From: Pseudomonas frederiksbergensis
GTDB taxonomy: Bacteria; Pseudomonadota; Gammaproteobacteria; Pseudomonadales; Pseudomonadaceae
Reading direction: 5' to 3'
NCBI RefSeq assembly: GCF_035751725.1
Contig: NZ_CP142104.1
Coordinates: forward strand, 3,534,001-3,598,000
Length of the DNA stretch: 64,000 nt
In this document: positions 19,145 through 28,851 of the stretch, one piece after another
Numbering within the stretch: the first letter of the stretch is position 1
How the letters are laid out: each line of letters begins with the position of its first letter
Notes under the pieces: generated by a model
Database searches by the model: none
What the model saw: only the letters and a program-made list of their open reading frames with translations
What the model was told of the DNA's origin: nothing
Translations under genes and position numbers: made by a program

Positions 19145-19194
19145 AGAGACTCGATATCTCCGAACAGGGACATGCTTTTTGAAGCGCTGTCGCG

Positions 19195-19283
19195 CCTGTC
19201 GCGAGCAAGCTCGTGCCCACAGGCATTGGCATTTTTCCTGACGCTGAGATTACATGCGTAAGCAAGCCTGCTCGCGATGAGGC
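19195..19283. repeat. pair of inverted REP elements
   Basis: One REP (19195-19223, CCTGTCGCGAGCAAGCTCG... ACAGG) is followed after about 37 bases by an inverted copy (19261-19283, GCAAGCCTGCTCGCGATGAGGCC). Together they form the usual REP doublet between the activator gene and the operon it controls. Direct repeats AGACTCGATAT at 19147-19157 and 19288-19298 flank the pair. Confidence 0.7.
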
Positions 19284-19379
19284 CAGCAGACTCGATATAA
19301 ATCTCAAAAGAGAGACGAAACTATCGAACTCGTCTTACAACGCAAGATAATCCCCTTATATTTCAATCAGTTACCTATC

Positions 19380-19395
19380 TGGCACAAAACTCGCT
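19380..19395 (+). promoter_or_regulatory. sigma-54 (-24/-12) promoter of the hydroxybutyrate operon
   Basis: TGGCACAAAACTCGCT matches the consensus TGGCAC-N5-TTGCW at all key positions except one T to C in the -12 element, with the correct GG-to-GC spacing. It ends 52 bases before the permease start and follows an RpoN activator gene, as expected for RpoN control. Confidence 0.85.
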
Positions 19396-19447
19396 ATAGC
19401 CCTCTCCACCGCATCACCCACAAAAATAACAATCCAGGAGACACACC

Positions 19448-20839
19448 ATGAGTGTGATCATTGCCTTGGCAGCCCTCACGCTGCTGATGGTTGCCGCCTA
19501 CCGTGGCTATAGCGTTATCCTCTTCGCCCCCATCGCCGCCCTCGGCGCGGTCCTGCTCACGGACCCGTCCGCCGTCGCCCCTGCGTTCACCGGGGTGTTC
19601 ATGGACAAAATGGTCGGCTTCATCAAACTGTATTTCCCGGTGTTCCTGCTCGGCGCCGTGTTTGGCAAGCTGATCGAGCTGTCGGGGTTTTCCCGCTCCA
19701 TCGTCGCGGCGGCGATTCGCCTGCTGGGCACGCGCCAGGCCATGCTGGTGATCGTGCTGGTCTGCGCGGTATTGACGTATGGCGGCGTGTCGCTGTTCGT
19801 GGTGGTCTTCGCGGTCTATCCATTCGCGGCCGAGATGTTCCGCCAGAGCAACATTCCCAAGCGGTTGATCCCGGCCACCATCGCCCTCGGTGCGTTCTCA
19901 TTCACCATGGACGCCCTGCCCGGCACGCCGCAGATCCAGAACATCATCCCCAGCACTTTCTTCAACACCACTGCCTGGGCGGCGCCGTGGCTGGGCGTGA
20001 TCGGTACGATCTTTGTGTTCTGCTTCGGCATGCTGTTCTTGCAGCGCCAACGCAACAAGGCCCAGCGCACGGGTGAAGGCTACGGCACGGAGCTGCGCAA
20101 CGAGCCGGAAACCGCTGAAGACATCAAGCTGCCCAACCCCTGGATCGCCGTTTCCCCGCTGCTGGCCGTGGGCGTCATGAACCTGCTGTTCACCCAGTGG
20201 ATCCCCCAGTGGTATGGCAAGACCCATAGCCTGGCACTGCCAGGCATGGCGGCACCGGTGACCAGTGACATCGCCAAGCTCACCGCGATCTGGGCCGTGC
20301 AAGCGGCATTGCTGGTGGGCATCGTCATGGTGCTGCTGTTCGGTTTCCGGGCCATTCGCAGCAAGCTGGCCGAAGGCAGCAAGAGCGCGGTGGGCGGTGC
20401 GTTGCTCGCGGCCATGAACACCGCTTCGGAATACGGTTTCGGGGCAGTGATCGCCTCTTTGCCGGGCTTCCTGGTGCTGGCCGACTGGCTCAAGAACATC
20501 CCCAATCCACTGGTCAATGAAGCCGTGACCGTGACGCTGCTGGCGGGCATCACCGGCTCCGCGTCGGGCGGCATGAGCATCGCCCTGGCGGCGATGTCGC
20601 AAACTTTCATCAGCGCCGCCAACGCCGCCAATATCCCGCTGGAAGTGCTGCACCGGGTAGCGGCCATGGCCAGCGGCGGCATGGACACCCTGCCCCACAA
20701 CGGCGCGGTCATCACTTTGCTGGCGGTGACCGGGCTGACCCACCGCGAAGCCTACAAAGACATTTTCTGCATTACGCTGATCAAGACCCTCGCGGTGTTC
20801 TTCGTGATCGGTGTGTTCTACGCCACTGGCATTGTGTGA
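19448..20839 (+). CDS. GntP-family permease, probable 3-hydroxybutyrate importer
   Basis: A 463-residue inner-membrane protein with about twelve hydrophobic segments, typical of the GntP/gluconate:H+ symporter family (YRGYSVILFAPIAALGAVL, FGKLIELSGFSRSI, LVCAVLTYGGVSLFVVVF). Co-transcription with 3-hydroxybutyrate dehydrogenase, 7 bases downstream, and the sigma-54 promoter upstream point to a short hydroxy-acid such as 3-hydroxybutyrate rather than gluconate. The family is clear; the substrate is inferred from context. Confidence 0.88.
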   Translation: MSVIIALAALTLLMVAAYRGYSVILFAPIAALGAVLLTDPSAVAPAFTGVFMDKMVGFIKLYFPVFLLGAVFGKLIELSGFSRSIVAAAIRLLGTRQAMLVIVLVCAVLTYGGVSLFVVVFAVYPFAAEMFRQSNIPKRLIPATIALGAFSFTMDALPGTPQIQNIIPSTFFNTTAWAAPWLGVIGTIFVFCFGMLFLQRQRNKAQRTGEGYGTELRNEPETAEDIKLPNPWIAVSPLLAVGVMNLLFTQWIPQWYGKTHSLALPGMAAPVTSDIAKLTAIWAVQAALLVGIVMVLLFGFRAIRSKLAEGSKSAVGGALLAAMNTASEYGFGAVIASLPGFLVLADWLKNIPNPLVNEAVTVTLLAGITGSASGGMSIALAAMSQTFISAANAANIPLEVLHRVAAMASGGMDTLPHNGAVITLLAVTGLTHREAYKDIFCITLIKTLAVFFVIGVFYATGIV

Positions 20840-20846
20840 GGTTCCC

Positions 20847-21623
20847 ATGACAACCACTCTTTCGGGCAAGACTGCCCTGGTCACCGGCTCCACCAGCGGC
20901 ATCGGCCTGGGCATCGCCCTGAGCCTGGCCAAGGCCGGCGCCAACCTGATCCTCAACGGCTTTGGCGATGCGTCGGCGGTGGTCGCCGAAGTCGCGCAAC
21001 ACGGCATCAAAGTCGGCCATCATCCGGCCGATGTCAGCGACCCGGCGCAGATCGCCGACATGCTCGCCTACGCCGAGCGCGAATTCGGCGGGGTCGATAT
21101 CCTGGTGAACAACGCCGGGATCCAGCACGTAGCCGCCGTGGAGGATTTTCCGGTGGAGCGCTGGGATTCGATCATCGCCATCAACCTGTCCTCGGTGTTC
21201 CACGCCACTCGCCTGAGCCTGCCGGGCATGCGCGCCAAAGGCTGGGGGCGGATCGTCAATATCGCTTCGGTGCATGGCCAGGTCGGTTCGGTGGGCAAGG
21301 CGGCGTACGTCGCGGCCAAGCATGGAGTCATTGGCCTGACCAAGGTGGTCGGCCTGGAAACCGCCACCAGCAACGTGACCTGCAACGCCATCTGCCCGGG
21401 CTGGGTGCTGACGCCGCTGGTGCAGAAGCAGATCGACGACCGCATCGCCACCGGCGTGGACCCGCAACAGGCCCAACATGATTTGCTGGCCGAGAAACAA
21501 CCCTCCCTGGATTTCGTCACCCCGCCGCAACTGGGGGAACTGGTGCTGTTCCTGTGCAGCGAAGCCGGGAGCCAGGTGCGGGGCGCGGCGTGGAATATTG
21601 ATGGGGGGTGGTTGGCTCAATAA
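20847..21623 (+). CDS. bdhA: 3-hydroxybutyrate dehydrogenase
   Basis: Short-chain dehydrogenase of 258 residues, NAD-dependent oxidation of D-3-hydroxybutyrate to acetoacetate. Rossmann motif TGSTSGIGLG (residues about 12-21), NNAG, catalytic Ser in NIASVHG, Y-x3-K in AAYVAAKHG. The segments LETATSNVTCNAICPGWVLTPLVQKQ and LLAEKQPS are characteristic of Pseudomonas 3HBDH. ATG 20847 has GAGG 6 bases upstream and begins MTTTLSGKTALV. Confidence 0.95.
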   Translation: MTTTLSGKTALVTGSTSGIGLGIALSLAKAGANLILNGFGDASAVVAEVAQHGIKVGHHPADVSDPAQIADMLAYAEREFGGVDILVNNAGIQHVAAVEDFPVERWDSIIAINLSSVFHATRLSLPGMRAKGWGRIVNIASVHGQVGSVGKAAYVAAKHGVIGLTKVVGLETATSNVTCNAICPGWVLTPLVQKQIDDRIATGVDPQQAQHDLLAEKQPSLDFVTPPQLGELVLFLCSEAGSQVRGAAWNIDGGWLAQ

Positions 21624-21643
21624 CGCCGCGATCCCGAGCTTTT

Positions 21644-21671
21644 GTGGAGAGGGAGCTTGCTCCCTCGCCAC
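21644..21671. repeat. REP-type palindrome
   Basis: GTGGAGAGGGAGC facing GCTCCCTCGCCAC, nearly perfect over 13 bases with a two-base centre, between bdhA and the acetoacetyl-CoA synthetase gene. It may weaken or process the downstream transcript. Confidence 0.75.
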
Positions 21672-21723
21672 ATCCAGCGCCTTGTGCTGAACTATTTGTA
21701 AGCCCCAAAACAAGAGGCAAACC

Positions 21724-23679
21724 ATGTCCGACATTCTCTGGCAACCCAGCCCTGAACGCATCGCCCAGTCGCGAATGGACGCCTTCCGCCGATTCATCAA
21801 CCAACGGCATTCACTGCGCCTGAACGGTTACCCCGCCCTGCACGCCTGGAGCATCGAGCAGCGCGAAGCCTTCTGGCAGGCCATCGTCGACTTCTCTGGA
21901 ATCCACTTTCACCAGGCGCCCACCGAGGTGCTGGCAGAGGGCACGCAAATGCCCAGTGCCCGCTGGTTTCCAGGGGCAACGCTGAATTTTGCCGAACACT
22001 TGTTGCGCCGCCGCGATAACGCCGTGGCGGTGGTTGCAGTCGACGAGATTGGCGCTGAAGAAAAGCTCACCTGGGCGGATCTCGCCGCCCATGTCGCCGG
22101 CCTGCAAAAGAGCCTGCAAGCCGCCGGCGTGACCCGGGGCGATCGGGTCGCCGCCTGCATGCCAAACACCTGGCAAACGCTGGTGGGCATGCTCGCCACC
22201 ACCAGCCTGGGCGCCATCTGGTCATGCTCGTCGCCGGACTTCGGCACTCAAGGGGTGATCGACCGGTTCGGCCAGATCGAGCCCAAGGTCTTGATCACCT
22301 GCGCCGGTTATCGCTATGCCGGGAAAACCATCGACCAGCGGCCCAAGGTCAACGAAATCCTCGAACGGCTTCCATCATTGCAGCAGTTGATCGTGCTGCC
22401 CTACGCCCAACCCGATGCGCGCGCCGAGGATTTCAAGACCCCGGCCCGCGTAGCGCTGTGGGACGGTTTTTACCAACGCGGCGGCGAGCCGGTGTTCAGC
22501 CCCGTTCCGTTCGATCATCCGCTGTACATCCTGTATTCCAGCGGCACCACCGGCGTGCCGAAGTGCATCGTCCACGGCACCGGTGGCGTGCTGCTGCAAC
22601 ACGCCAAGGAACACGGTTTGCACGTGGACCTGGGCCCCGAAGACCGGCTGTTCTACTACACCACCTGCGGCTGGATGATGTGGAATTGGCTGGTGTCGGC
22701 GCTGGCCGTGGGCAGCGCGGTGGTGCTGTATGACGGCTCGCCGTTCCACCCCGGCCCGGAGCGCCTGCTCGACCTGATCGACCGACAAGGCATCAGCGTG
22801 TTCGGCACCAGCCCCAAATACCTAGCCGCCCTGGAAAGCCAAGGCATCAAGCCACGCCAGACCCACGACCTGGGCAGCCTGAGGACCATCCTGTCCACCG
22901 GCTCAGCCCTGGCACCCCACAGTTACGATTATGTCTACCGCGACTTCAAGGCCGACGTGTGCCTGGCCTCGATGTCCGGCGGCACCGACATCGTGTCGTG
23001 CTTCGTCAACGGCAATCCGCTGGCTCCCGTGCGTCGCGGCGAAATGCAGGGCAAGAGCCTGGGCATGGCGGTGCAGGTCTGGAACCCTGCCGGCGAAGCG
23101 GTGGTGGGTGAAAAGGGCGAGCTGGTCTGCACCCGGCATTTTCCAGCGATGCCCATCGGACTGTGGAATGATCCGCACCAGGAAAAACTTCGCGCCTCCT
23201 ACTTCAGCCAGTTCCCGGGCGTCTGGGCCCAGGGCGACTATGCCGAAGAGCTGCCCCACGGCGGCTTCCTGATTCACGGACGCTCCGACGCGGTGCTCAA
23301 CCCCGGTGGCGTGCGCATCGGCACGGCAGAAATCTATCGACAGGTGGAAAAAGTCGAAGAGGTCCTGGACAGCGTCGCCATCGGCCAGCAATGGCTGAAT
23401 GACGTGAGGGTGGTGCTGTTCGTGCGCCTGCGTGAAGGCGTGGCGCTGGACGACGCCTTGGAACAGAAGATCCGCCAGGTCATCCGTGCCAACACGACGC
23501 CACGCCACGTGCCGGCGAAGATCCTCGCGGTGAGCGATATTCCGCGGACCATCAGCGGCAAGGTCGTGGAGCTGGCTGTACGCAACGTGGTGCACGGCGA
23601 GCCGGTGAAGAACACCGATGCGCTGGCTAACCCCGAGGCGTTGGAACAGTTTCGCGGACGGGTAGAGCTTGCGAGCTGA
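21724..23679 (+). CDS. acetoacetyl-CoA synthetase
   Basis: A 651-residue ANL-superfamily ligase activating acetoacetate to acetoacetyl-CoA with ATP. Adenylate motifs: YSSGTTGVPKCIVH (P-loop), TTCGWMMWNW, SGGTDIVSCF, and the hinge GDYAEELPHGGFLIHGRSDAVLNPGGVRIG with the C-terminal catalytic lysine in SGKVVEL. Length and N-terminus (WQPSPERIAQSRMDAF) fit acetoacetyl-CoA rather than acetyl-CoA synthetase. It follows the 3-hydroxybutyrate dehydrogenase and completes the conversion of hydroxybutyrate into central metabolism. An AGAGG site precedes ATG 21724. Confidence 0.95.
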   Translation: MSDILWQPSPERIAQSRMDAFRRFINQRHSLRLNGYPALHAWSIEQREAFWQAIVDFSGIHFHQAPTEVLAEGTQMPSARWFPGATLNFAEHLLRRRDNAVAVVAVDEIGAEEKLTWADLAAHVAGLQKSLQAAGVTRGDRVAACMPNTWQTLVGMLATTSLGAIWSCSSPDFGTQGVIDRFGQIEPKVLITCAGYRYAGKTIDQRPKVNEILERLPSLQQLIVLPYAQPDARAEDFKTPARVALWDGFYQRGGEPVFSPVPFDHPLYILYSSGTTGVPKCIVHGTGGVLLQHAKEHGLHVDLGPEDRLFYYTTCGWMMWNWLVSALAVGSAVVLYDGSPFHPGPERLLDLIDRQGISVFGTSPKYLAALESQGIKPRQTHDLGSLRTILSTGSALAPHSYDYVYRDFKADVCLASMSGGTDIVSCFVNGNPLAPVRRGEMQGKSLGMAVQVWNPAGEAVVGEKGELVCTRHFPAMPIGLWNDPHQEKLRASYFSQFPGVWAQGDYAEELPHGGFLIHGRSDAVLNPGGVRIGTAEIYRQVEKVEEVLDSVAIGQQWLNDVRVVLFVRLREGVALDDALEQKIRQVIRANTTPRHVPAKILAVSDIPRTISGKVVELAVRNVVHGEPVKNTDALANPEALEQFRGRVELAS

Positions 23680-23717
23680 GCGCACCTTGCAACTTTGTGG
23701 CGAGGGGCGCCCGACGA

Positions 23718-24839
23718 TCAATCCATAAGCCCCCACTCCCCCGCCGCCGGCTCAGCCGGTGGCGCCGCGCCCGACTCCGCATGCAACTTCAGCCGCAAGC
23801 GTAAATTGTTCGCCGAGTCCGCGTTTTTCAGCGCTTCTTCTTCGTCGATCGCACCTTCCACCACCAGATTGAACAATGCCTGGTCGAACGTCTGCATCCC
23901 CAGTTCTTCGGACTTTTCCATAATGCCCTTGAGCTCGCCCAGCTCGTTGCGCCGGATCAGGTCGGCCACCGTGGGCGAGCCAAGCATCACTTCCACCGCC
24001 GCCCGCCGCTGGCCGGCGCGGGTGCGCACCAGGCGCTGGGAGACGAACGCCTTGAGGTTGTTGCCCAGATCCTGCAGCAGTTGCGGCCGGCGTTCTTCCG
24101 GGAAAAAATTGATCACCCGGTCCAGGGCCTGGTTGGCGTTGTGGGCATGCAAGGTGGAAATCACCAAGTGGCCGGTGTCAGCGAAGGCCAACGCGTGTTC
24201 CATGGTCTCGCGGTCGCGGATTTCACCGATCAGCACCACGTCAGGCGCCTGGCGCAAAGTGTTCTTGAGGGCAGCATGGAAACTGCGGGTATCCACGCCG
24301 ACCTCTCGCTGGTTGACGATGGATTTCTTGTGCCGGTGAATATATTCCACCGGGTCTTCGATGGTGATGATGTGGCCGCTGCTGTTGCGGTTTCGGTAAT
24401 CGATCAGCGCCGCCAGGGACGTCGATTTGCCCGAGCCCGTGGCGCCGACGAACAGCATCAGCCCTTGCTTGTGCATGATGGTTTCCAGCAGCACCTTCGG
24501 TAACTTCAGGTCTTCGAAGCGTGGAATATCCAGCTTGACGTTGCGTATGACCATCGACACGTCATTGCGCTGCTTGAAGATGTTGACGCGGAACCGTCCG
24601 ACCCCCGCCAAGGAAATCGCCAGGTTCATTTCCAGTTCCCGATCGAACTCAAGGCGCTGTTCGGCGTCCATCAATGACTCGGCAAGCCCGGCGATATCGC
24701 CGACCTTGAACGCCTGGTTGCTCAGCGGCTTGAGCACACCTTCGAAACGCGCGCAGGGCGGTGCGCCGGTGGACATGTAGAGGTCGGAGCCGTCCTGGCT
24801 TGCCAGGATTCGTAATAAAGGATCAATTTCCATGGCCAT
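23718..24839 (-). CDS. PilT/PilU-family type IV pilus retraction ATPase (PilU-like)
   Basis: A 373-residue hexameric secretion ATPase with N-terminal PilT PAS-like region (GSDLYMSTGAPPCARFEG), Walker A GATGSGKST, Asp box ITIEDPVEYIHRHKKSIV, Walker B VVLIGEIRDRETME and His box TLHAHNANQALDR. The C-terminus (MQTFDQALFNLV, then a polar tail) resembles PilU more than PilT. ATG 24839 is preceded by GGAAG; the frame has two neighbouring Met codons. No other pilus gene is adjacent, so it may be an additional paralogue. It is divergent from the hybrid kinase. Confidence 0.9.
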   Translation of the reverse strand: MAMEIDPLLRILASQDGSDLYMSTGAPPCARFEGVLKPLSNQAFKVGDIAGLAESLMDAEQRLEFDRELEMNLAISLAGVGRFRVNIFKQRNDVSMVIRNVKLDIPRFEDLKLPKVLLETIMHKQGLMLFVGATGSGKSTSLAALIDYRNRNSSGHIITIEDPVEYIHRHKKSIVNQREVGVDTRSFHAALKNTLRQAPDVVLIGEIRDRETMEHALAFADTGHLVISTLHAHNANQALDRVINFFPEERRPQLLQDLGNNLKAFVSQRLVRTRAGQRRAAVEVMLGSPTVADLIRRNELGELKGIMEKSEELGMQTFDQALFNLVVEGAIDEEEALKNADSANNLRLRLKLHAESGAAPPAEPAAGEWGLMD

Positions 24840-24965
24840 AAAAACTTCCGAAAACTTCAATGGACACGCTGACCCGAGCCAGAAAACTTCAGATCAACCC
24901 GCGCTTACCTTCTTCAAAGGATAGTTGAAGCCGCAGCATCGACATGACATCCAGGGATTCCCGTG

Positions 24966-27503
24966 ATGAATGCAGTACCTGCCAGCAGCGACACACAGCA
25001 GTTGATCGCCCGTCTGGACTGGACCTCCAGCCCGCTGGGCATCAAAGAGACATGGCCCCAGAGCCTGCGCACCGCCGTGGACATCGTGGTCCATTCGCCG
25101 ATGCCGATGGCCGTGCTGTGGGGGCCACAGCTGGTCCACTTGTACAACGACGCTTATGCCCGGTTGGTCGGCGACAAGCACCCCAGGGTGTTTGGCCAGC
25201 CCACCCACGCCGCCTGGCCCGAACTTCGCGGCGAAACCGAAGGGATCTATCGCAGCGTGTTGCAAGGTCGGACGCGCACCTGCCGCGACCAACAATGGCG
25301 CATGCCCTTTGGGGGCCGCCTCTGTGATGTCTGGCTGGACCTGACCTACAGCCCGGTGCACGACGAAAGCGGCAGCGTGGCCGGTGTCCTGGTCACGGCC
25401 ATCGAGACCGGCGAGCGGCGACGCCTGGCCCAGGAATTCGAACGGCGCTCCGAGGCCAGCCTCAAGGCCCAGCAGGAAAGCGAAGAACGCCTGCAACTGG
25501 CCCTGGCGGCCACCGATGCGCTGGGCACCTGGGATTGGGACATCAGCGAGGATCGCTTCATCGCCGACGCGCATTTTGCCTTGCTCCATGGCGTCGACCC
25601 GAACCTGTCGCGCCAGTTGCCCATCAGCGCCTATCTCGAAGGCGTCCATCCGGAAGATCGGGCGATGGTCGCGCGCAGCATCAAGCATTGCATCACCCAT
25701 GGCACCGAATACGCAGAGGAGTACCGGCTGCTGCAGCCCAACGGCGAGTTGCGCTGGGTGTTCGTGCGCGGGCGCTGCTACAAGGATCGCCATGGCCGGC
25801 CCAAACGCTTTCTCGGGGCGGCGTTGGACCTGACCGAACGCAAACGCACCGAACAGGCCCTGCGCCAGAGCCAGACCGAGCTGCAGTTGATCATCAATGC
25901 CATGCCGGTGCTGATCAGCTACGTTGATCGCGAGGAACGCTTCCGGCTGAACAACAGTGCCTACCTGGCTTGGTACGGGCTGACCCCGCAAGAGCTCTAT
26001 GGCAAGACCATCCGCGAAGTCATCGGCGACGAGGCCTACGCCGCCCGAGCCGAACAGATCGCCGGCGCCCTGGCGGGCAAACCGTGCAGCTTCACCGTGG
26101 AGTCCGCCCACCGCGACGGCCGGCCGCGCCATGCGTTGATCAACTACCTGCCACGTCGTAGCGGTGACGGGTCGGTGAACGGCTTCTACATTTTTGTGAT
26201 CGACGAGACCGAACGCAAGAAAACCGAGGAAGCCCTGCGCCACCTCAACGAAACCCTGGAAGAACGGGTGATCGCCCGCACCCAACAGCTCGCCGAAGCC
26301 AACCACCGCCTGCAAAGCGAAATGTTCGAACGCGAACGCGCCGAAGAGGCGCTGCGCCATGCGCAAAAAATGGAAGCCGTGGGCCAGCTCACCGGCGGTA
26401 TCGCCCACGACTTCAACAACATGCTCACCGGCATCCTCGGCAGCCTGGACCTGATGCAGCGCTACATCGCCTCGGGTCGCGCCGCCGAAATCGGCCGCTT
26501 TACCGAGGCTGCCATTTCCTCGGCCAATCGCGCCGCCGCCCTGACCCACCGCCTGCTGGCTTTCTCCCGACGCCAGTCGCTGGACCGCAAGCCGTTGGAC
26601 GCCAACACACTGGTGCATTCGCTCGAAGACCTGCTGAGCCGCACCACTGGCGATCACATTGTGTTGCGACTGCAACTGGCCGGCGAGTTGTGGCCGGTCA
26701 GTACCGATGCCAGCCAATTGGAAAACGCCCTGCTCAATCTGGTCATCAATGCCCGGGACGCGATGCCCGACGGCGGCGATTTGACCATCGAAACCGCCAA
26801 CGTCTACCTCGACGGCAGCGACATCAGCACGCTGGAGCCAGTCAAGGCTGGCGACTACGTGATGATCGCGGTGCGCGACAACGGCAGCGGCATGACCCCT
26901 GCCGTGTTGGCAAAAGCCTTCGACCCGTTCTTCACCACCAAGCCCATCGGCCAGGGCACCGGCCTCGGGTTGTCGATGATCTACGGCTTCGCGCAGCAAT
27001 CCGGCGGTCACCTGAGCCTGGACAGCGTCCCGGGCCAAGGCACGCGGGTGCAGCTGTACCTGCCGCGCCTGCATGTCGCGCCGGCTGAACAGGACACGGA
27101 ACCCTCGGTCACCGATGCACCGGCAGCCATCGCCGGGGAAACCGTGTTGCTGGTGGAAGACGAACCGGCTGTGCGCATGCTGGTACTGGACCTGCTCGCC
27201 ACCTTGGGCTACACCGCCCTCGAAGCCGAGGACGCCAAGCAGGCCCTGGTTCTACTGGAGTCCGAGCGACGCATCGACCTGCTGGTGACTGATGTCGGCC
27301 TGCCGGGCATGAATGGCCGGCAATTGGCGGAAATCGCCCGTCAGCACCGGCCCGATTTGAAGGTGCTGTTCATGACCGGCTATGCGCAGAAAGCCACCGA
27401 ACGCCAAGGATTCCTGGACCGGGGCATGGACATGGTCGCGAAGCCTTTCACCCTGGACCTGCTGGCGAACAAGATTCGGACGATGATCAACCATGACCAC
27501 TGA
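24966..27503 (+). CDS. hybrid sensor histidine kinase with three PAS domains and a receiver
   Basis: 845 residues with no membrane segment, hence cytoplasmic. Order: N-terminal PAS-like domain ([20 protein letters not shown]), second PAS ([19 protein letters not shown]) with PAC, third PAS ([17 protein letters not shown]) with PAC, a coiled linker, HisKA with H in [14 protein letters not shown], a HATPase ([28 protein letters not shown]) and a C-terminal receiver with Asp in [13 protein letters not shown]. The input signal is unknown. An AGGGA site suits ATG 24966; a GTG at 24963 is in frame. Confidence 0.92.
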   Translation: MNAVPASSDTQQLIARLDWTSSPLGIKETWPQSLRTAVDIVVHSPMPMAVLWGPQLVHLYNDAYARLVGDKHPRVFGQPTHAAWPELRGETEGIYRSVLQGRTRTCRDQQWRMPFGGRLCDVWLDLTYSPVHDESGSVAGVLVTAIETGERRRLAQEFERRSEASLKAQQESEERLQLALAATDALGTWDWDISEDRFIADAHFALLHGVDPNLSRQLPISAYLEGVHPEDRAMVARSIKHCITHGTEYAEEYRLLQPNGELRWVFVRGRCYKDRHGRPKRFLGAALDLTERKRTEQALRQSQTELQLIINAMPVLISYVDREERFRLNNSAYLAWYGLTPQELYGKTIREVIGDEAYAARAEQIAGALAGKPCSFTVESAHRDGRPRHALINYLPRRSGDGSVNGFYIFVIDETERKKTEEALRHLNETLEERVIARTQQLAEANHRLQSEMFERERAEEALRHAQKMEAVGQLTGGIAHDFNNMLTGILGSLDLMQRYIASGRAAEIGRFTEAAISSANRAAALTHRLLAFSRRQSLDRKPLDANTLVHSLEDLLSRTTGDHIVLRLQLAGELWPVSTDASQLENALLNLVINARDAMPDGGDLTIETANVYLDGSDISTLEPVKAGDYVMIAVRDNGSGMTPAVLAKAFDPFFTTKPIGQGTGLGLSMIYGFAQQSGGHLSLDSVPGQGTRVQLYLPRLHVAPAEQDTEPSVTDAPAAIAGETVLLVEDEPAVRMLVLDLLATLGYTALEAEDAKQALVLLESERRIDLLVTDVGLPGMNGRQLAEIARQHRPDLKVLFMTGYAQKATERQGFLDRGMDMVAKPFTLDLLANKIRTMINHDH

Positions 27504-27551
27504 CTTGAGGCATAATCGCCGCCCTTTCGCCCCGTTCAGGTCTGTGCCGCA

Positions 27552-27827
27552 ATGAAAGCCCAAGCCCGCCATATCCTGGTGAAAACCGCCGAAGAAGCCG
27601 AACAGCTCAAGCAACGCATCGCCAAGGGCGAAGCATTCGACGTATTGGCAAAGAAATACTCCACCTGCCCCTCCGGCAAGCGCGGCGGCGACCTGGGCGA
27701 AGTGCGGCCAGGGCAAATGGTTGGCGCCATCGACGCGGTGATTTTCAAGAAACCGCTGCGGGTGGTGCACGGGCCGATCAAGAGCAAGTTCGGGTATCAC
27801 CTGGTGCAGGTGTTTTACCGGGATTGA
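27552..27827 (+). CDS. ppiC: parvulin-type peptidyl-prolyl isomerase, second copy
   Basis: 91 residues, single parvulin domain: ARHILVKTAEEAEQLKQRI, CPSGKRGGDLGEVRPGQMV, KFGYHLVQVFYRD. It matches E. coli PpiC slightly better than the first copy (CPSGKRGGDLGE identical). It starts 48 bases after the hybrid kinase and may be read with it. Followed by a REP palindrome. Confidence 0.93.
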   Translation: MKAQARHILVKTAEEAEQLKQRIAKGEAFDVLAKKYSTCPSGKRGGDLGEVRPGQMVGAIDAVIFKKPLRVVHGPIKSKFGYHLVQVFYRD

Positions 27828-27841
27828 AGCGATGATGGCCC

Positions 27842-27871
27842 CTGTGCGAGGGAGCTTGCCCTCTCGCACAG
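27842..27871. repeat. REP-type palindrome between convergent genes
   Basis: CTGTGCGAGGGAG against CCCTCTCGCACAG, between the parvulin and KDG kinase genes, whose stops face each other 55 bases apart. Probably serves as a shared transcript end. Confidence 0.7.
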
Positions 27872-27882
27872 CCATCCGATGA

Positions 27883-28797
27883 TTACCTGGGTATCAACGC
27901 CCCCGGCACCTGGATCACCTGACTCGCCAGCCAATGCCCGGCCTCGGCCGCCTCCGCCGGGCTACCGCCCAACAAGCGGCTCGCCAGGTAGGCGGCGCTG
28001 AACGAGTCCCCCGCCGCAGTCGTATCCACCACGCGCTCGACCCGTTGGGCCGGCACCTCATAGAACTGCCCATCACAACGAATCAGGCAGGCCTCGGCAC
28101 CGCGCTTGAGCACCACCTCCGGCGTACCGAGTTGCCCATAGGCCGCGAACACGGCGTCACTGTCGGCATGGCCGAACAGCGCCTGTTCGTCATCTACCGT
28201 CAGCAACGCCAGCTCGACGTAGGGCAACACGCTGCGATAGGCCGTCCGGGCCGCCTCGACCGAAGCCCAGAGCCGTGGCCGGTAGTTGTTGTCGAACACC
28301 ACTTGGGCACCCCGTCGCCGCGCCTCGATCAAGGTCTCGATGAGTCTGCGCCGACCCTGCTCGCCAATCACCGCCAGGGTGATGCCGCTGAAATACAGCA
28401 CTTCGTAATCCGGCAACGCGGCGAGGATCGGCGCGGCGGCCGGCGTGGTGAAGCACTCGCGTACCGCAGCCTCGTTGCGCCAGTACAGGAAGCGCCGCTC
28501 ACCGGCCGCATCGGTCTGGATGCAATACAGACCCGGCAGGCGCCCAGGCAAACGCTGGACCCTGTCCAGGCCTATGTTTTCTTCAGCCCAACTGCGGCAC
28601 ATGGCATCGCTGAAAGAGTCGTCGCCCAGGGCGGTGACGTAATCCACCATGCCCTTGTCGCCCAAGGCGCGGGACAGGTACACCGCCGTGTTCAGGGTAT
28701 CTCCGCCGAAGCTTTGCAGCAGGCTGCCGTCGGCGCGGTGTTGCAATTCGATCATGCATTCGCCGATCAGGGCGATGCGGGGTTTAGTGTTGCTCAT
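27883..28797 (-). CDS. kdgK: 2-dehydro-3-deoxygluconate kinase
   Basis: A 304-residue PfkB/ribokinase-family kinase closely following the E. coli KdgK pattern: IGECMIEL, FGGDTLNTAVY, VDYVTALGDDSFSD, RLPGLYCI, YWRNEAAVR, VFDNNYRPRLWAS, and the catalytic anion-hole DTTAAGDSFSAAYLA with the base Asp. It phosphorylates KDG to KDPG. It ends an eight-gene minus-strand run led by an amino-acid transporter, an unexpected partner. Such amino-acid deaminase/KDG-kinase pairs recur in pseudomonads. AGGAT precedes ATG 28797. Confidence 0.9.
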   Translation of the reverse strand: MSNTKPRIALIGECMIELQHRADGSLLQSFGGDTLNTAVYLSRALGDKGMVDYVTALGDDSFSDAMCRSWAEENIGLDRVQRLPGRLPGLYCIQTDAAGERRFLYWRNEAAVRECFTTPAAAPILAALPDYEVLYFSGITLAVIGEQGRRRLIETLIEARRRGAQVVFDNNYRPRLWASVEAARTAYRSVLPYVELALLTVDDEQALFGHADSDAVFAAYGQLGTPEVVLKRGAEACLIRCDGQFYEVPAQRVERVVDTTAAGDSFSAAYLASRLLGGSPAEAAEAGHWLASQVIQVPGALIPR

Positions 28798-28851
28798 GGG
28801 TAATCCTGATATTCAGCAGTGTTCGCGAAGGGCTCAACCCGGTCCCAAGCC

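Noticed and set aside
24894..27074. 726-codon open frame on the minus strand opposite the hybrid kinase
   Set aside because: It lies antisense to a gene with clear PAS, HisKA, HATPase and receiver motifs; long open frames on the opposite strand are expected in GC-rich Pseudomonas coding sequence. No domain is seen in it.
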